From Pseudomonas orientalis (lineage in GTDB: Bacteria; Pseudomonadota; Gammaproteobacteria; Pseudomonadales; Pseudomonadaceae): a DNA stretch of 64,000 nucleotides. Within the stretch, counting starts at the first letter, position 1, and every line of letters starts with the position of its first letter. The translations under genes were made by a program, and so were the position numbers. Where the stretch lies: contig NZ_CP094351.1 of NCBI RefSeq assembly GCF_022807995.1, forward strand, positions 4,697,501 through 4,761,500, in the 5' to 3' direction. Shown here one piece after another: positions 35,023 through 44,020 of the stretch. The notes beneath the pieces are model-generated. The model was not told where the DNA came from. It did not search any database and was given only the letters and a program-made list of their open reading frames with translations.

Positions 35023-36158
35023 AGTTTCTCCGCCGCTTGTTGCAGCGTCTCCTCGCGTTTGGCAAAGCACAGGCGCACCAGGCGCTGGCCTTGGGGTGGG
35101 TTGCGGTAAAACACCGAGATCGGAATGGATGCCACGCCGTGTTCGCGCGTCATCCATTCGGACATGGCGACATCATCCAGATCCGGGCGGATCCGGGAAT
35201 AATCCACCAGTTGGAAGTAAGTCCCCGCCGATGGGCTGAAGCTGAACCGCGACGGCGCCAGCAACTGACAGAACAGGTCGCGCTTGGCTTGGTAGAACGC
35301 CGGCAGCGCGTCCACATGCTGCGGGTGCCCGGCCATGAAATCGGCCAGCGCGTATTGCAACGGCGTGACGCCACAGAAACTGACGTATTGATGCACCTTG
35401 CGCAGCTCGGCGGTGAGGGCCGGCGGTGCCACCACATAGCCGGTTTTCCAGCCCGTGACGTGATACGTCTTGCCGAACGAGCTGACTACGAACGCACGCG
35501 AATACAGCTCTTCATGGGCCAGCACGCTGACATGGGGCACATCATCGAACACCAGGTGTTCGTACACTTCATCGCTGAGCAGATAGATATCGCGGCCGCG
35601 AATCAGCTCGGCCAACTGGTCCAATTCCTCACGGCTGACCAGCGCGCCACTGGGGTTGTGCGGGGTATTGAGCACAATCATGCGCGTGCGCGGCGACAGC
35701 GCGTCCTTGATGCGCTCCAGATCCAGGCTGAAATCCTGCAAGCCCAACTGCAGATGCACGCAGCGCCCGCCGGCCAGCTCCACCGAGGGTGCGTAGCTGT
35801 CATAGCAAGGGTCGAAGATGATCACTTCGTCGCCGGTGCGGATAACCGCCTGGATCGCGCAGAAAATGCCTTGGGTGGCGCCGGGCGTAATGGTCACCTC
35901 AAGATCCGCATCGACGCTGACACCGTAGCTGCGGGCGATCTTTGCCGCTACCTGCTGGCGCAGCGCGGGCAAGCCGCTCATCGGTGCGTACTGGTTATGA
36001 CCGTTGGCGACGTGCCGGCTTACGGCATCGAGCAGGTCTTGAGGGCCATTGAAGTCGGGGAAACCCTGGGACAGGTTGATTGCGCCGGTTTCGGCCGCCA
36101 ACTGCGACATGCTGGTGAAAATGGTCGTGCCGACATTCGGCAGCTTGCTGGTGATCAT
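35010..36158 (-). CDS. ybdL: Methionine-type PLP aminotransferase (YbdL family)
   Basis: Fold-type I aminotransferase; YbdL-type enzymes transfer the amino group of methionine or glutamine to keto acids. 382 residues, start MITSKLPNVGTTIFTSMS at 36158. Visible features: SQGFPDFNGP, NQYAPMSG, the Asn in NTPHNPSGAL, SDEVYEH, and the PLP Lys in SSFGKTYHVTGWKTGY. Overlaps yafV by 13 nt, so products are made together, with the omega-amidase pulling the reaction forward. Upstream is a repeat-bracketed terminator separating it from der. Exact amino donor is inferred from family. Confidence 0.88.
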   Translation of the reverse strand: MITSKLPNVGTTIFTSMSQLAAETGAINLSQGFPDFNGPQDLLDAVSRHVANGHNQYAPMSGLPALRQQVAAKIARSYGVSVDADLEVTITPGATQGIFCAIQAVIRTGDEVIIFDPCYDSYAPSVELAGGRCVHLQLGLQDFSLDLERIKDALSPRTRMIVLNTPHNPSGALVSREELDQLAELIRGRDIYLLSDEVYEHLVFDDVPHVSVLAHEELYSRAFVVSSFGKTYHVTGWKTGYVVAPPALTAELRKVHQYVSFCGVTPLQYALADFMAGHPQHVDALPAFYQAKRDLFCQLLAPSRFSFSPSAGTYFQLVDYSRIRPDLDDVAMSEWMTREHGVASIPISVFYRNPPQGQRLVRLCFAKREETLQQAAEKLCVI

Positions 36159-36176
36159 GGGAGCCCCCTTCGGGTG

Positions 36177-36289
36177 AGCTGCAAGTTTTAAGCTGCAAGC
36201 TGCAAGCGGGTCAAGGGGCAAACCGCCGCGCACAAAAAAGGGCGCCAAAGGCGCCCTCTCTTGCAGCTTGTAGCTTACAACTTGAAGCT
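36177..36289. repeat. Inverted AAGCTGCAAGCT-type repeat
   Basis: The left arm AGCTGCAAGTTTTAAGCTGC (36177-36208) matches, inverted, the right arm at 36258-36289 (GCAGCTTGTAGCTTACAACT) over about 32 bp with a few mismatches. It brackets the der terminator. Confidence 0.8.
36234..36256 (-). terminator. der terminator
   Basis: On the minus strand GGGCGCC-TTT-GGCGCCC followed by TTTTTTG, a strong intrinsic terminator about 40 bp after the der stop. Confidence 0.9.
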
Positions 36290-36293
36290 GCCG

Positions 36294-37763
36294 TTATTTC
36301 TTGTCGCGGCGCTTCTTGTCGGCCTTCTTGTGGTGAGTCATCAAACGACGCTTCTTGTTCACCTGACGGTCGGTCAGCGTGTTCTTGTTGCCTTCGTACG
36401 GGTTCTCGCCACCCTTGAACTCGATACGGATCGGCGTACCGACCAGTTTCAAGACACGGCGGTAAGTATTTTCCAGGTAACGCACGTAGGACTTGGGGAC
36501 CTTCTCGATCTGGTTACCGTGGATCACGATAATCGGCGGGTTGGCACCACCCAGGTGGGCGTAACGCAGCTTGATACGACGGTTGTTGACCATCGGCGGC
36601 GCGTGCTCGCCTACCGCGTCTTCCAGGATCTGGGTGAGGCGGTTGGTCGGCCAGCGCGTGACTGCGGACTTGAACGAGTTCTGTACCGAGGCGTAGAGGT
36701 TGCCCACGCCGGTGCCGTGCAGCGCCGAGATAAAGTGGATATCGGCAAACTCAACGAAGAACAGGCGCCGCTGCAGTTCGATCTTGACGAAATCGCGCTC
36801 GCTCGGCGTCATGCCGTCCCACTTGTTGATTGCGATCACCAGGGCACGACCAGCTTCCAGGGCGAAGCCCAGCAGGTTCAGGTCGTGGTCCACCACGCCT
36901 TCGCGGGCGTCCATCACGAAGATCACCACGTTGGCGTCTTTGATCGCTTGCAGGGTTTTGACCACGGAGAATTTTTCAACTTCTTCGTGGATCTTGCCGC
37001 GCTTGCGCACACCGGCGGTGTCGATCAGCGTGTACTTTTCCTCGTTGCGTTCGAACGGGATGTAGATGCTGTCGCGGGTAGTGCCGGGTTCGTCATAGAC
37101 GATTACCCGGTCTTCACCGAGCATGCGGTTGACCAGGGTCGACTTGCCGACGTTAGGGCGGCCGATGATGGCGATCTTGATACCGTCTTTTTCGCTCGGG
37201 CCAGGAATGCGCTTGGCTTCCTCGCCTTCGGCGACGATCTCCTCCTCACCCTCTTCTTCCTCATCGTCATCCTTGGGAAAGGTGCTGAGGGCAATCTCCA
37301 GCATCTGCGTGATGCCGCGACCGTGGGCGCCGGCAACCGGGATCGCGTCGCCCAGGCCCATCGGGCTGAATTCGGCACGAGCCGCCTCAGGATCGATGTT
37401 ATCGATCTTGTTCGCGACCAGATAGGAACGCTTGTTGCGCTTGCGCAGGTGCTCGCCAATCATCTGGTCGGCAGCGGTGTAGCCCGCGCGGGCGTCCACC
37501 AGGAACAACACGACATCGGCTTCTTCAATGGCCAGCAGCGACTGCTCGGCCATTTTTTCGTCCATGCCATGTTCGTCACCGGAGATACCACCGGTGTCGA
37601 CAATAATGTAGGAGCGCCCTTGCCACTTTGCCTCACCGTATTGGCGATCACGGGTCAGACCGGACAAGTCGCCGACGATGGCGTCGCGAGTCCTGGTCAG
37701 GCGGTTGAACAAGGTGGACTTGCCGACGTTAGGTCGGCCCACCAGGGCGATTACGGGAACCAT
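36294..37763 (-). CDS. der: Ribosome-assembly GTPase Der
   Basis: Essential GTPase that assists 50S subunit maturation. 489 residues, start MVPVIALVGRPNVGKST at 37763, chosen for GGAG seven bases upstream. Two tandem G domains each carry a P-loop GRPNVGKST (residues ~8-17 and ~200-209), DTGG/DTAG and NKID/NKWD. An acidic linker (DDDEEEEGEEE) lies between, and a C-terminal KH-like domain carries HVGGAN-like and basic tail residues (NKKRRLMTHHKKADKKRRDK). Both GTPase domains look intact. Last gene of the bamB-yfgM-hisS-ispG series. Confidence 0.97.
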   Translation of the reverse strand: MVPVIALVGRPNVGKSTLFNRLTRTRDAIVGDLSGLTRDRQYGEAKWQGRSYIIVDTGGISGDEHGMDEKMAEQSLLAIEEADVVLFLVDARAGYTAADQMIGEHLRKRNKRSYLVANKIDNIDPEAARAEFSPMGLGDAIPVAGAHGRGITQMLEIALSTFPKDDDEEEEGEEEIVAEGEEAKRIPGPSEKDGIKIAIIGRPNVGKSTLVNRMLGEDRVIVYDEPGTTRDSIYIPFERNEEKYTLIDTAGVRKRGKIHEEVEKFSVVKTLQAIKDANVVIFVMDAREGVVDHDLNLLGFALEAGRALVIAINKWDGMTPSERDFVKIELQRRLFFVEFADIHFISALHGTGVGNLYASVQNSFKSAVTRWPTNRLTQILEDAVGEHAPPMVNNRRIKLRYAHLGGANPPIIVIHGNQIEKVPKSYVRYLENTYRRVLKLVGTPIRIEFKGGENPYEGNKNTLTDRQVNKKRRLMTHHKKADKKRRDKK

Positions 37764-37793
37764 GCGGCTCTCCACTTCGTTATTTCAGAAAAT

Positions 37794-37818
37794 ACAAAAG
37801 CCGCTGCAGGGCAGCGGC
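37794..37818 (-). terminator. Terminator-like hairpin just upstream of der
   Basis: On the minus strand GCCGCTGC-CCT-GCAGCGGC followed by TTTTGTATTTT, about 30 bp upstream of the der start. It could end bamB transcription and leave der under its own promoter, or act as an attenuator. Confidence 0.7.
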
Positions 37819-37871
37819 TGGTGCTCGGGGCGGCATTTGAATGCCACATGCCCTGCTCGACACTGAATACG

Positions 37872-37970
37872 GTAGGAGCGAGCTTGCTCGCGAAAAACCA
37901 GAGGACGCCGCGTTTATCCAGAAAACCCGCGTTAGCGTTGACGTCCATCGCGAGCAAGCTCGCTCCTACA
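37872..37970. repeat. Paired REP of the TAGGAGCGAGCTTGCTCGCG type
   Basis: Inverted units GTAGGAGCGAGCTTGCTCGC and GCGAGCAAGCTCGCTCCTAC with spacer GCGTTAGCGTTGACGTC, between bamB and der. Confidence 0.9.
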
Positions 37971-38017
37971 AACAGCATTGAGGCAGGGCCGCCTGGGGGT
38001 TACCCCAAGCATGATTC

Positions 38018-39169
38018 TTACTTGATGGTCAGCGCTTCCAGCTTGCCGCTGTTGCCATACACATACAGCATGTTACCCACCACCAGCGGACGCGCACGCA
38101 GGCCGTCGCTGTCGATCCGCTCGCGACCCACGAAGCGACCGTCCACCTGGCTCAGCAGGTGCAGGTAGCCTTCGAAGTCACCGACCGCTACGTAGCTGGA
38201 AAAGACTTCCGGCGCCGACAGCTGGCGACGGGCCAGGGAGTCGTTGCTCCACAGCGCAGTGGTGGAACGCTCGTCGACACTTTCAACGGTGCCGGACGCC
38301 AGGCTTACGTAGACGCTGCCAAACCCTTGGGCGACACCGGCGTAGCTGGACGCATCACGCTGCCAGTTGACCCGGCCGCTCTGCAGGTCCAGTGCCGCGA
38401 CGCGGCCCTGATAGGTGGCGACGTAGAGGGTCTCGCCGGACAGCAACAAGCCGCCGTCGATATCCACCACGCGATCCAATTCGGAACGACCTTGCGGGAT
38501 AGCCACACGGGTTTCCCAGGCCGGCACGCCGTTCTGGGTATTCAGGGCGACCACTTTACCGGTGGACAGCCCGGCAACGGCCAGATTGTTGGTCACAATC
38601 GGACCACTGGTACCGCGCAGGGTCAGCACCGCCGGGGTGCTGTCGTACAACCAGCGCTGTTCGCCGGTGCTGGCGTCAAGGCCGATCACACGGTCATCCT
38701 GAGTCTGCACCACGACGATATCGCCATTGGTGGCAGGCGGTGCGAGCACCTCACTGGTCACGCGGGCGCGCCATTTCTCTTCACCGGTGCCGGAGTCCAG
38801 CGCCACGACTTCGCCTTTGAGCGTGCCGAGCATGACCATGCCGTAACCCACGCCAACGGCGCCGGAGACAGGCAGTTCAAGGTCTTTCTTCCACTTCACA
38901 TCGCCGGTCATGCGATCCAGGGAAGTCACGATACCGGTCACGTCGGCGGCCACAATGTTGTCACCGTCGATTGCCGGTACCAGCATGTTGTAGGTTTCGC
39001 CCTGACCGTCACCGATGGAGCGGCTCCACTGCTTTTGCAGGACCACCTCTTCCTTGAAGCTGGTCAGCTCCGCAGGTGGCAGTTCTTTTTTACTGTTGCT
39101 GCTGCAACCCGCGGCCAGAACGGCCAGAGCCAGCAATGCTGCATGTTTCCAACGGATCACGTCACGCAT
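38018..39169 (-). CDS. bamB: Outer-membrane protein assembly factor BamB
   Basis: Beta-propeller lipoprotein of the BAM complex, tethered to the inner face of the outer membrane. 383 residues, start MRDVIRWKHAALLALAVLAAGC, with the lipobox Cys ~22. PQQ-like repeats recur (DKVVALNTQNGVPAWETRV, VVALDSGTGEEKW). Its ATG overlaps the yfgM stop by 8 nt, so translation is coupled. Downstream are a REP and the der terminator-like hairpin. An upstream in-frame start would destroy the signal peptide. Confidence 0.95.
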   Translation of the reverse strand: MRDVIRWKHAALLALAVLAAGCSSNSKKELPPAELTSFKEEVVLQKQWSRSIGDGQGETYNMLVPAIDGDNIVAADVTGIVTSLDRMTGDVKWKKDLELPVSGAVGVGYGMVMLGTLKGEVVALDSGTGEEKWRARVTSEVLAPPATNGDIVVVQTQDDRVIGLDASTGEQRWLYDSTPAVLTLRGTSGPIVTNNLAVAGLSTGKVVALNTQNGVPAWETRVAIPQGRSELDRVVDIDGGLLLSGETLYVATYQGRVAALDLQSGRVNWQRDASSYAGVAQGFGSVYVSLASGTVESVDERSTTALWSNDSLARRQLSAPEVFSSYVAVGDFEGYLHLLSQVDGRFVGRERIDSDGLRARPLVVGNMLYVYGNSGKLEALTIK

Positions 39170-39803
39170 CCCCTTTGGCCAGGTCGTCCAGCTTGATTTG
39201 TAAGCCACCGACCGCCGCTTCATCAGACAGCGCCGCCTTGGCTTTTTGGTACGCAGCATTGGCTTCGTCGGTACGACCCAATTGGACCAACAGGTCGCCC
39301 TTGAGCTCTTCGCGAGTGGCTACAAATGCCTTGTCAGCATCGCCGTCGAGCAGTTTGAGTGCTTCGTCAGCCTTGTTCTGTGCCGCCAATACCTGTGCCA
39401 GGCGTTGACGTGCGATTTCACCCAGAGTCGGGTTGGTCGGTTTGTCGGCGATAGCCTTGAGCTCAGTGGCTGCATCATCCAGCTTGCCGGTGTCGACCGC
39501 GACTTTCGCGACGAACAGACTACCGTACTGGGCGTAGGTCGTACCGCCAAATTCGTTCTTCAGCTTGCCGGCCAGGTCTGCCACGCGTGCAGGATCCGGC
39601 TTGCCGTCCGGGGTCAGGGTGGTTTCCAGCAATTGCTGGTAAACGATCGAAGCGCCCTGGGACTGGTTGGCCTGATACTTGGTCCAGGCTTGCCAGCCGA
39701 ACACCACCACTAAAGCCAGCAGACCGCCGGTAACCAGGGGCTTGCCGTTACGCTGCCACCAGTCCTTGAACTCGGCCAGTTGCTCATCATCAGTACTCGA
39801 CAC
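39162..39803 (-). CDS. yfgM: YfgM, ancillary SecYEG translocon subunit (TPR-like)
   Basis: 213 residues, MSSTDDEQLAEFKDWWQRNG. Short cytoplasmic N-terminus, one TM helix (LVTGGLLALVVVFGWQAW, ~22-40), then a periplasmic TPR-like region (AQYGSLFVAKVAVDTGKL and LGEIARQRLAQVLAAQNKA). YfgM helps pass secreted proteins between SecYEG and periplasmic chaperones. Sits between hisS (42 bp) and bamB (8-nt overlap), the conserved order of gamma-proteobacteria. Confidence 0.92.
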   Translation of the reverse strand: MSSTDDEQLAEFKDWWQRNGKPLVTGGLLALVVVFGWQAWTKYQANQSQGASIVYQQLLETTLTPDGKPDPARVADLAGKLKNEFGGTTYAQYGSLFVAKVAVDTGKLDDAATELKAIADKPTNPTLGEIARQRLAQVLAAQNKADEALKLLDGDADKAFVATREELKGDLLVQLGRTDEANAAYQKAKAALSDEAAVGGLQIKLDDLAKGDA

Positions 39804-39844
39804 CCCAATACTCCTTAATCGCTAAATTCGGCTGTTCGACAGCT

Positions 39845-41134
39845 TCAACCCTGCACGACGCAGGTGGCCAGGTGCGCAGCGAGCGCATCAAAGGCAATGT
39901 TCTGTTGTTCGCCCTGGCCACGCAGGGGTTTGAAACCTATCACTTGCTGGGCCAACTCGTCATCGCCGAGGATCAGCGCATACAGCGCGCCGCTCTTGTC
40001 AGCCTTCTTGAACTGGCTCTTGAAGCTGCCCGCGCCGGCATTGACTTGCAGACGCAGGTTCGGCAGTTGGTCACGCACCTTTTCGCTCAGGGCCAGGGCA
40101 GCCAGTTCGGCGGCCTCGCCAAAAGCGCAAAGATACACGTCCACCTGGCGGGAAATCTCTTGTGGCACTTGCTCAAGGGTCTCGAGCAACAGGATCAGCC
40201 GCTCGATGCCCATGGCGAAACCTACGCCCGTGGTCGGCTTGCCACCCATTTGCTCGACCAGGCCGTCGTAACGACCGCCCGCACACACGGTGCCCTGGGC
40301 ACCGAGTTTGTCGGTAACCCACTCGAACACGGTCTTGCTGTAGTAGTCGAGGCCGCGCACCAGCTTGGGGTTGATCACGTAGGGAATACCGGCCGCATCC
40401 AGGCGAGCCTTGAGGCCCTCGAAGTGCGTGCGCGATTCGTCGTCCAGGTAATCAGCCATTTTCGGCGCGTCGACCAGTACGGCCTGGGTGTCGGCGTTCT
40501 TGGTATCAAGCACGCGCAACGGGTTGGTCTTCAGGCGGCGCTGGCTGTCTTCGTCCAGCCTGTCCAGGTGGGCCGACAGGTACTCGACCAGGGCTTCGCG
40601 ATAGCGACCGCGGGACTCACTCGTGCCCAGGCTGTTGAGTTCGAGCTTGACCGCATCGCGGATGCCCAACTCGCCCCACAGGCGCCAGGTCAGGACGATC
40701 AGCTCGGCGTCGATGTCCGGACCGTCCAGGTTGAAGACTTCGCAACCGATCTGGTGGAATTGGCGATAACGGCCTTTCTGCGGGCGCTCGTGGCGGAACA
40801 TCGGGCCGATGTACCACAGTTTCTGGGTCTGGCCGCCACCGGTGATGCCATGCTCCAGCACAGCGCGAACGCACGCGGCGGTGCCTTCCGGCCGCAGGGT
40901 CAGGGAGTCGCCGTTACGGTCTTCAAAGGTGTACATCTCTTTTTCGACGATGTCGGTCACTTCACCGATGGAGCGCTTGAACAGCTCGGTGAACTCGACG
41001 ATCGGCACGCGGATCTGCTTGTAACCGTAGTTATCCAGCAGGCGCGCGACGGTGCTCTCGAAATAGCGCCACAGCGGCGTCTGCTCCGGGAGGATGTCGT
41101 TCATGCCACGAATGGCTTGCAGAGACTTGCTCAC
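39845..41134 (-). CDS. hisS: Histidyl-tRNA synthetase
   Basis: Class II aminoacyl-tRNA synthetase charging tRNA-His. 429 residues. Motifs: RGMNDILPEQTPLW (N-terminal), motif 2-like LRPEGTAACVRA, FRHERPQKGRYRQFHQIG, and histidine-binding VRGLDYYSKTVFEW and VCAGGRYDGLVEQMGG. The C-terminal anticodon domain (~330-429) has VYLCAFGEAAELAALAL. Standard length and start (MSKSLQAIRG). Confidence 0.97.
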   Translation of the reverse strand: MSKSLQAIRGMNDILPEQTPLWRYFESTVARLLDNYGYKQIRVPIVEFTELFKRSIGEVTDIVEKEMYTFEDRNGDSLTLRPEGTAACVRAVLEHGITGGGQTQKLWYIGPMFRHERPQKGRYRQFHQIGCEVFNLDGPDIDAELIVLTWRLWGELGIRDAVKLELNSLGTSESRGRYREALVEYLSAHLDRLDEDSQRRLKTNPLRVLDTKNADTQAVLVDAPKMADYLDDESRTHFEGLKARLDAAGIPYVINPKLVRGLDYYSKTVFEWVTDKLGAQGTVCAGGRYDGLVEQMGGKPTTGVGFAMGIERLILLLETLEQVPQEISRQVDVYLCAFGEAAELAALALSEKVRDQLPNLRLQVNAGAGSFKSQFKKADKSGALYALILGDDELAQQVIGFKPLRGQGEQQNIAFDALAAHLATCVVQG

Positions 41135-41157
41135 ATCAAATCCTTAAATTCGTTCAA

Positions 41158-42267
41158 TCAGCCGCGAGCGATCAGCGCTGCATCAGCGGCGACCTTCTCG
41201 GCCGCTTTCTGGCGGATCAGTTTTTCGAGCTGATCCACCAGATTGTCATTCGTTAACTTCTGCGCCGGCTTGCCGTCGATGTAGATCAGGTTCGGCGTAC
41301 CGCCGGTCAGGCCCACATGCGCCTCCTTGGCCTCACCCGGCCCGTTGACCACGCAACCGATCACCGCGACATCCAGCGGCACCAGCAGGTCTTCGAGACG
41401 CAACTCCAGATCGTTCATGGTTTTCACCACGTCAAAGTTCTGCCGCGAGCAGCTCGGGCAGGCAATGAAGTTGATGCCACGGGAACGCAAACGCAGGGAT
41501 TTGAGAATGTCGTAGCCGACCTTCACTTCCTCTACGGGGTCTGCCGCCAGGGAGATACGGATGGTATCGCCAATCCCTTCGGCGAGCAGCATACCGAGAC
41601 CCACCGCAGATTTCACTGTGCCTGAGCGTAAACCGCCGGCTTCCGTGATACCCAGGTGCAGCGGCTGCACGATTTCCTTGGCCAGCAGGCGGTAGGCTTC
41701 CACGGCCATGAACACGTCGGAAGCCTTGACGCTCACCTTGAAGTCCTGGAAATTCAGACGCTCCAGGTGTTCAACGTGGCGCAATGCCGACTCGACCAGC
41801 GCCGCCGGGGTGGGCTCGCCGTATTTCTTTTGCAGGTCTTTTTCCAGCGAACCGGCGTTGACCCCGATGCGGATCGGAATACCGCGATCACGGGCCGCAT
41901 CGACCACGGCGCGCACACGGTCTTCACGGCCGATGTTGCCGGGGTTGATCCGCAGACAGTCCACACCCAGTTCGGCGACGCGCAGTGCAATTTTGTAGTC
42001 GAAGTGGATGTCGGCAACCAGCGGCACCTTGACCAATTGCTTGATACGGCCAAACGCTTCGGCTGCGTCCATGTCTGGTACGGATACCCGCACGATGTCC
42101 ACGCCGGCCGCTTCCAGACGATTGATCTGGGCGACGGTGGCGGCCACGTCATTGGTGTCGCTGTTGGTCATGCTCTGCACCGCGATGGGGGCATCGCCGC
42201 CCACCGGCACCGAGCCGACCCAGATCTTGCGCGATACGCGACGTTTGATTGGAGATTCGCCGTGCAT
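41158..42267 (-). CDS. ispG: (E)-4-hydroxy-3-methylbut-2-enyl-diphosphate synthase
   Basis: Fe-S enzyme of the MEP isoprenoid pathway, reducing MEcPP to HMBPP. 369 residues. TIM barrel start IAVQSMTNSDTNDV; [4Fe-4S] ligands in IACPSCSRQNFDV and IGCVVNGPGEAKEA. Lies between rodZ (2-nt gap) and hisS (23-nt gap), one operon. Depends on the isc system encoded upstream in the same run of minus-strand genes. Confidence 0.97.
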   Translation of the reverse strand: MHGESPIKRRVSRKIWVGSVPVGGDAPIAVQSMTNSDTNDVAATVAQINRLEAAGVDIVRVSVPDMDAAEAFGRIKQLVKVPLVADIHFDYKIALRVAELGVDCLRINPGNIGREDRVRAVVDAARDRGIPIRIGVNAGSLEKDLQKKYGEPTPAALVESALRHVEHLERLNFQDFKVSVKASDVFMAVEAYRLLAKEIVQPLHLGITEAGGLRSGTVKSAVGLGMLLAEGIGDTIRISLAADPVEEVKVGYDILKSLRLRSRGINFIACPSCSRQNFDVVKTMNDLELRLEDLLVPLDVAVIGCVVNGPGEAKEAHVGLTGGTPNLIYIDGKPAQKLTNDNLVDQLEKLIRQKAAEKVAADAALIARG

Positions 42268-42269
42268 GA

Positions 42270-43253
42270 CTATTGTCCCAACTTGAGGCGAGCTGTCTCG
42301 CCACTGGTGAACGGCGCCACGTCCACAGGCTGGCCGTTGTAGGCCACTTGCGCGCCACGGGCATAGCCCAGACGCAGCGTCAAAGGAGGTTTGCCGCCCT
42401 GATCAAGCGTATCTCCCTTACGCTTCAGACCGCTAAACAGCACTTTGCCATTACCATCGGTGACTTGCGTCCAGCAATCAGCGACGAAGGTGATCTGTAC
42501 GCGCCCGTCACCGGCGATCAAAGCGGGTGTGGTGGGCGGCGATATGGCTGGCGCAGCCGGTGCCGCAGGCGCTGGAGCCTGGGCCGGCGCGGCGGCTGCG
42601 GGAGCCTGGGCCACAGGCGCTGCTGGAGCCGGCGCAGGTACGGTTGCAGTCGCTGCAGGTGCGCTGTCGGCTTGCGGAGCCGGCTGTTCGGCGGTGGCAG
42701 GCGCTTGCGGCGCGGCCTGCCCTTCGACGACGGCCTGGTCTTCCGGCTCATCCAGCGGATGAATCTGGGTGGTGCCGTCGGCGCTTTCGACTTCGACGTG
42801 CTCCAGGGCGTTGCTGGTCAGGTCTTTATTGCGTTGGGAAGTCTGGTCCTGCCACCAGACGAAGCCGCCACCAATCACGGCAATCAGCAGCAACAGGCTG
42901 ACAATGCGCAAGATCGTGTGGGACACCCGGGTTGGTTCTTCAATACGCCCCAGCCCATGCACATTACTGCCTTGGGAGTCGGTGCCGGTGAACTGGTCGA
43001 ATTGCTGGACCAGTACGGTCTGGTCGATCCCCAGCAACTTGGCATAAGCGCGGATATAGCCGCGGGCAAAGGTGTGCCCAGGTAGCTTGTCGAACGCGCC
43101 AGCTTCCAGGTTGGCCAGGGAGGTAGTGGTCAAATTGAGCTTGAGAGCCACTTGCGCCAGCGACCAGCCATTGCTTTCGCGGGCCTCACGCAAGGTCTCG
43201 CCTGGGTTGACGCGATTAGCTGCTACAACTTCCGGGTGCGCGGCTTTCATCAT
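42270..43253 (-). CDS. rodZ: RodZ-like cytoskeletal protein
   Basis: 327 residues. Cytoplasmic helix-turn-helix domain (~15-90) with LREARESNGWSLAQVALKL, then TM helix (~113-133, LRIVSLLLLIAVIGGGFVWW), a Pro/Ala-rich linker (~175-240), and a C-terminal DUF4115-type beta domain (ITFVADCWTQVTDGNGKVLF). RodZ links MreB filaments to the cell wall machinery. ATGA overlap with pilF and 2-nt gap to ispG show an operon. ATG at 43253 or 43250 are both possible. Confidence 0.9.
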   Translation of the reverse strand: MMKAAHPEVVAANRVNPGETLREARESNGWSLAQVALKLNLTTTSLANLEAGAFDKLPGHTFARGYIRAYAKLLGIDQTVLVQQFDQFTGTDSQGSNVHGLGRIEEPTRVSHTILRIVSLLLLIAVIGGGFVWWQDQTSQRNKDLTSNALEHVEVESADGTTQIHPLDEPEDQAVVEGQAAPQAPATAEQPAPQADSAPAATATVPAPAPAAPVAQAPAAAAPAQAPAPAAPAAPAISPPTTPALIAGDGRVQITFVADCWTQVTDGNGKVLFSGLKRKGDTLDQGGKPPLTLRLGYARGAQVAYNGQPVDVAPFTSGETARLKLGQ

Positions 43254-44008
43254 TGCTCCGACAGGTATTGCTGATATTCCGGTGTACCGGGATAGAGTCG
43301 TTCGAGTTGCTGGCCAAAACGTGCGGCCGTATCGCGTTCTTCATGAACGGTCGCCAGGCGCGCACCGAGCAACAGACTACGTGCATTGTGCCCGCTGAGC
43401 AGGCTGAAACGCTCGTAATAGTCGCGTGCCGGCACATAATGCCTGTCTTCGTAAGACAACTCAGCCATTTCAAGCAAAGCGCGTGGTTGGCGAGCGTTCA
43501 GGTGCAGGGCTTTTTCCAATTGCTGGCGCGCAAGCTCGCGCTGACCCAGGTGTATCGACGTCACCCCGAGGTTCTCGAAGATGCGCGAACGCTCGGGATA
43601 AAGGGTATCGGTGCTGGCCTGACGAAAATAACCAGCTGCCTGTTCATAACGCTTCTGCTCGAACAGGAAACTGCCGTAATTGTTCAGCAACCGAGCGTCG
43701 CCAGGACGGGAAGCCAGCGCCGTGGTGAAATACCGATCGGCCAACTCGGGCTCGGCCTGAGCCTGGAAGACCAGCGCCAGCGCGGCATTGGCGTCGGCGT
43801 CGTCGGCGTCCAGCTCAAGGGCCTTCTTCAATGGCACCTTGGCCTGCTCGCTCATGCCTTGTTGCAGATAGCCCAGCCCAAGCTGCACATACGCCACTCG
43901 CGCCGCTTCACGACCCTTGTCGGTTTGCAAAGGGCTGTCATGACCCGATGAAACACAACCGGCCGCAAGACCGGTAACAAGCAAAAGCAGCGCAAGGCGC
44001 AAGGGCAT
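43250..44008 (-). CDS. pilF: PilF/PilW lipoprotein, type IV pilus secretin pilotin
   Basis: 252 residues, MPLRLALLLLVTGLAAGCVS with the lipobox Cys ~18. Periplasmic face of the outer membrane; six TPR-like repeats follow (YVQLGLGYLQQGMSEQAKVP, ALALVFQAQAEPELADRYF, NNYGSFLFEQKRYEQAAGYF). Guides PilQ secretin assembly. Overlaps rodZ by 4 nt and follows rlmN by 12 nt. Confidence 0.92.
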   Translation of the reverse strand: MPLRLALLLLVTGLAAGCVSSGHDSPLQTDKGREAARVAYVQLGLGYLQQGMSEQAKVPLKKALELDADDADANAALALVFQAQAEPELADRYFTTALASRPGDARLLNNYGSFLFEQKRYEQAAGYFRQASTDTLYPERSRIFENLGVTSIHLGQRELARQQLEKALHLNARQPRALLEMAELSYEDRHYVPARDYYERFSLLSGHNARSLLLGARLATVHEERDTAARFGQQLERLYPGTPEYQQYLSEQ

Positions 44009-44020
44009 AGAGATCCTCTC

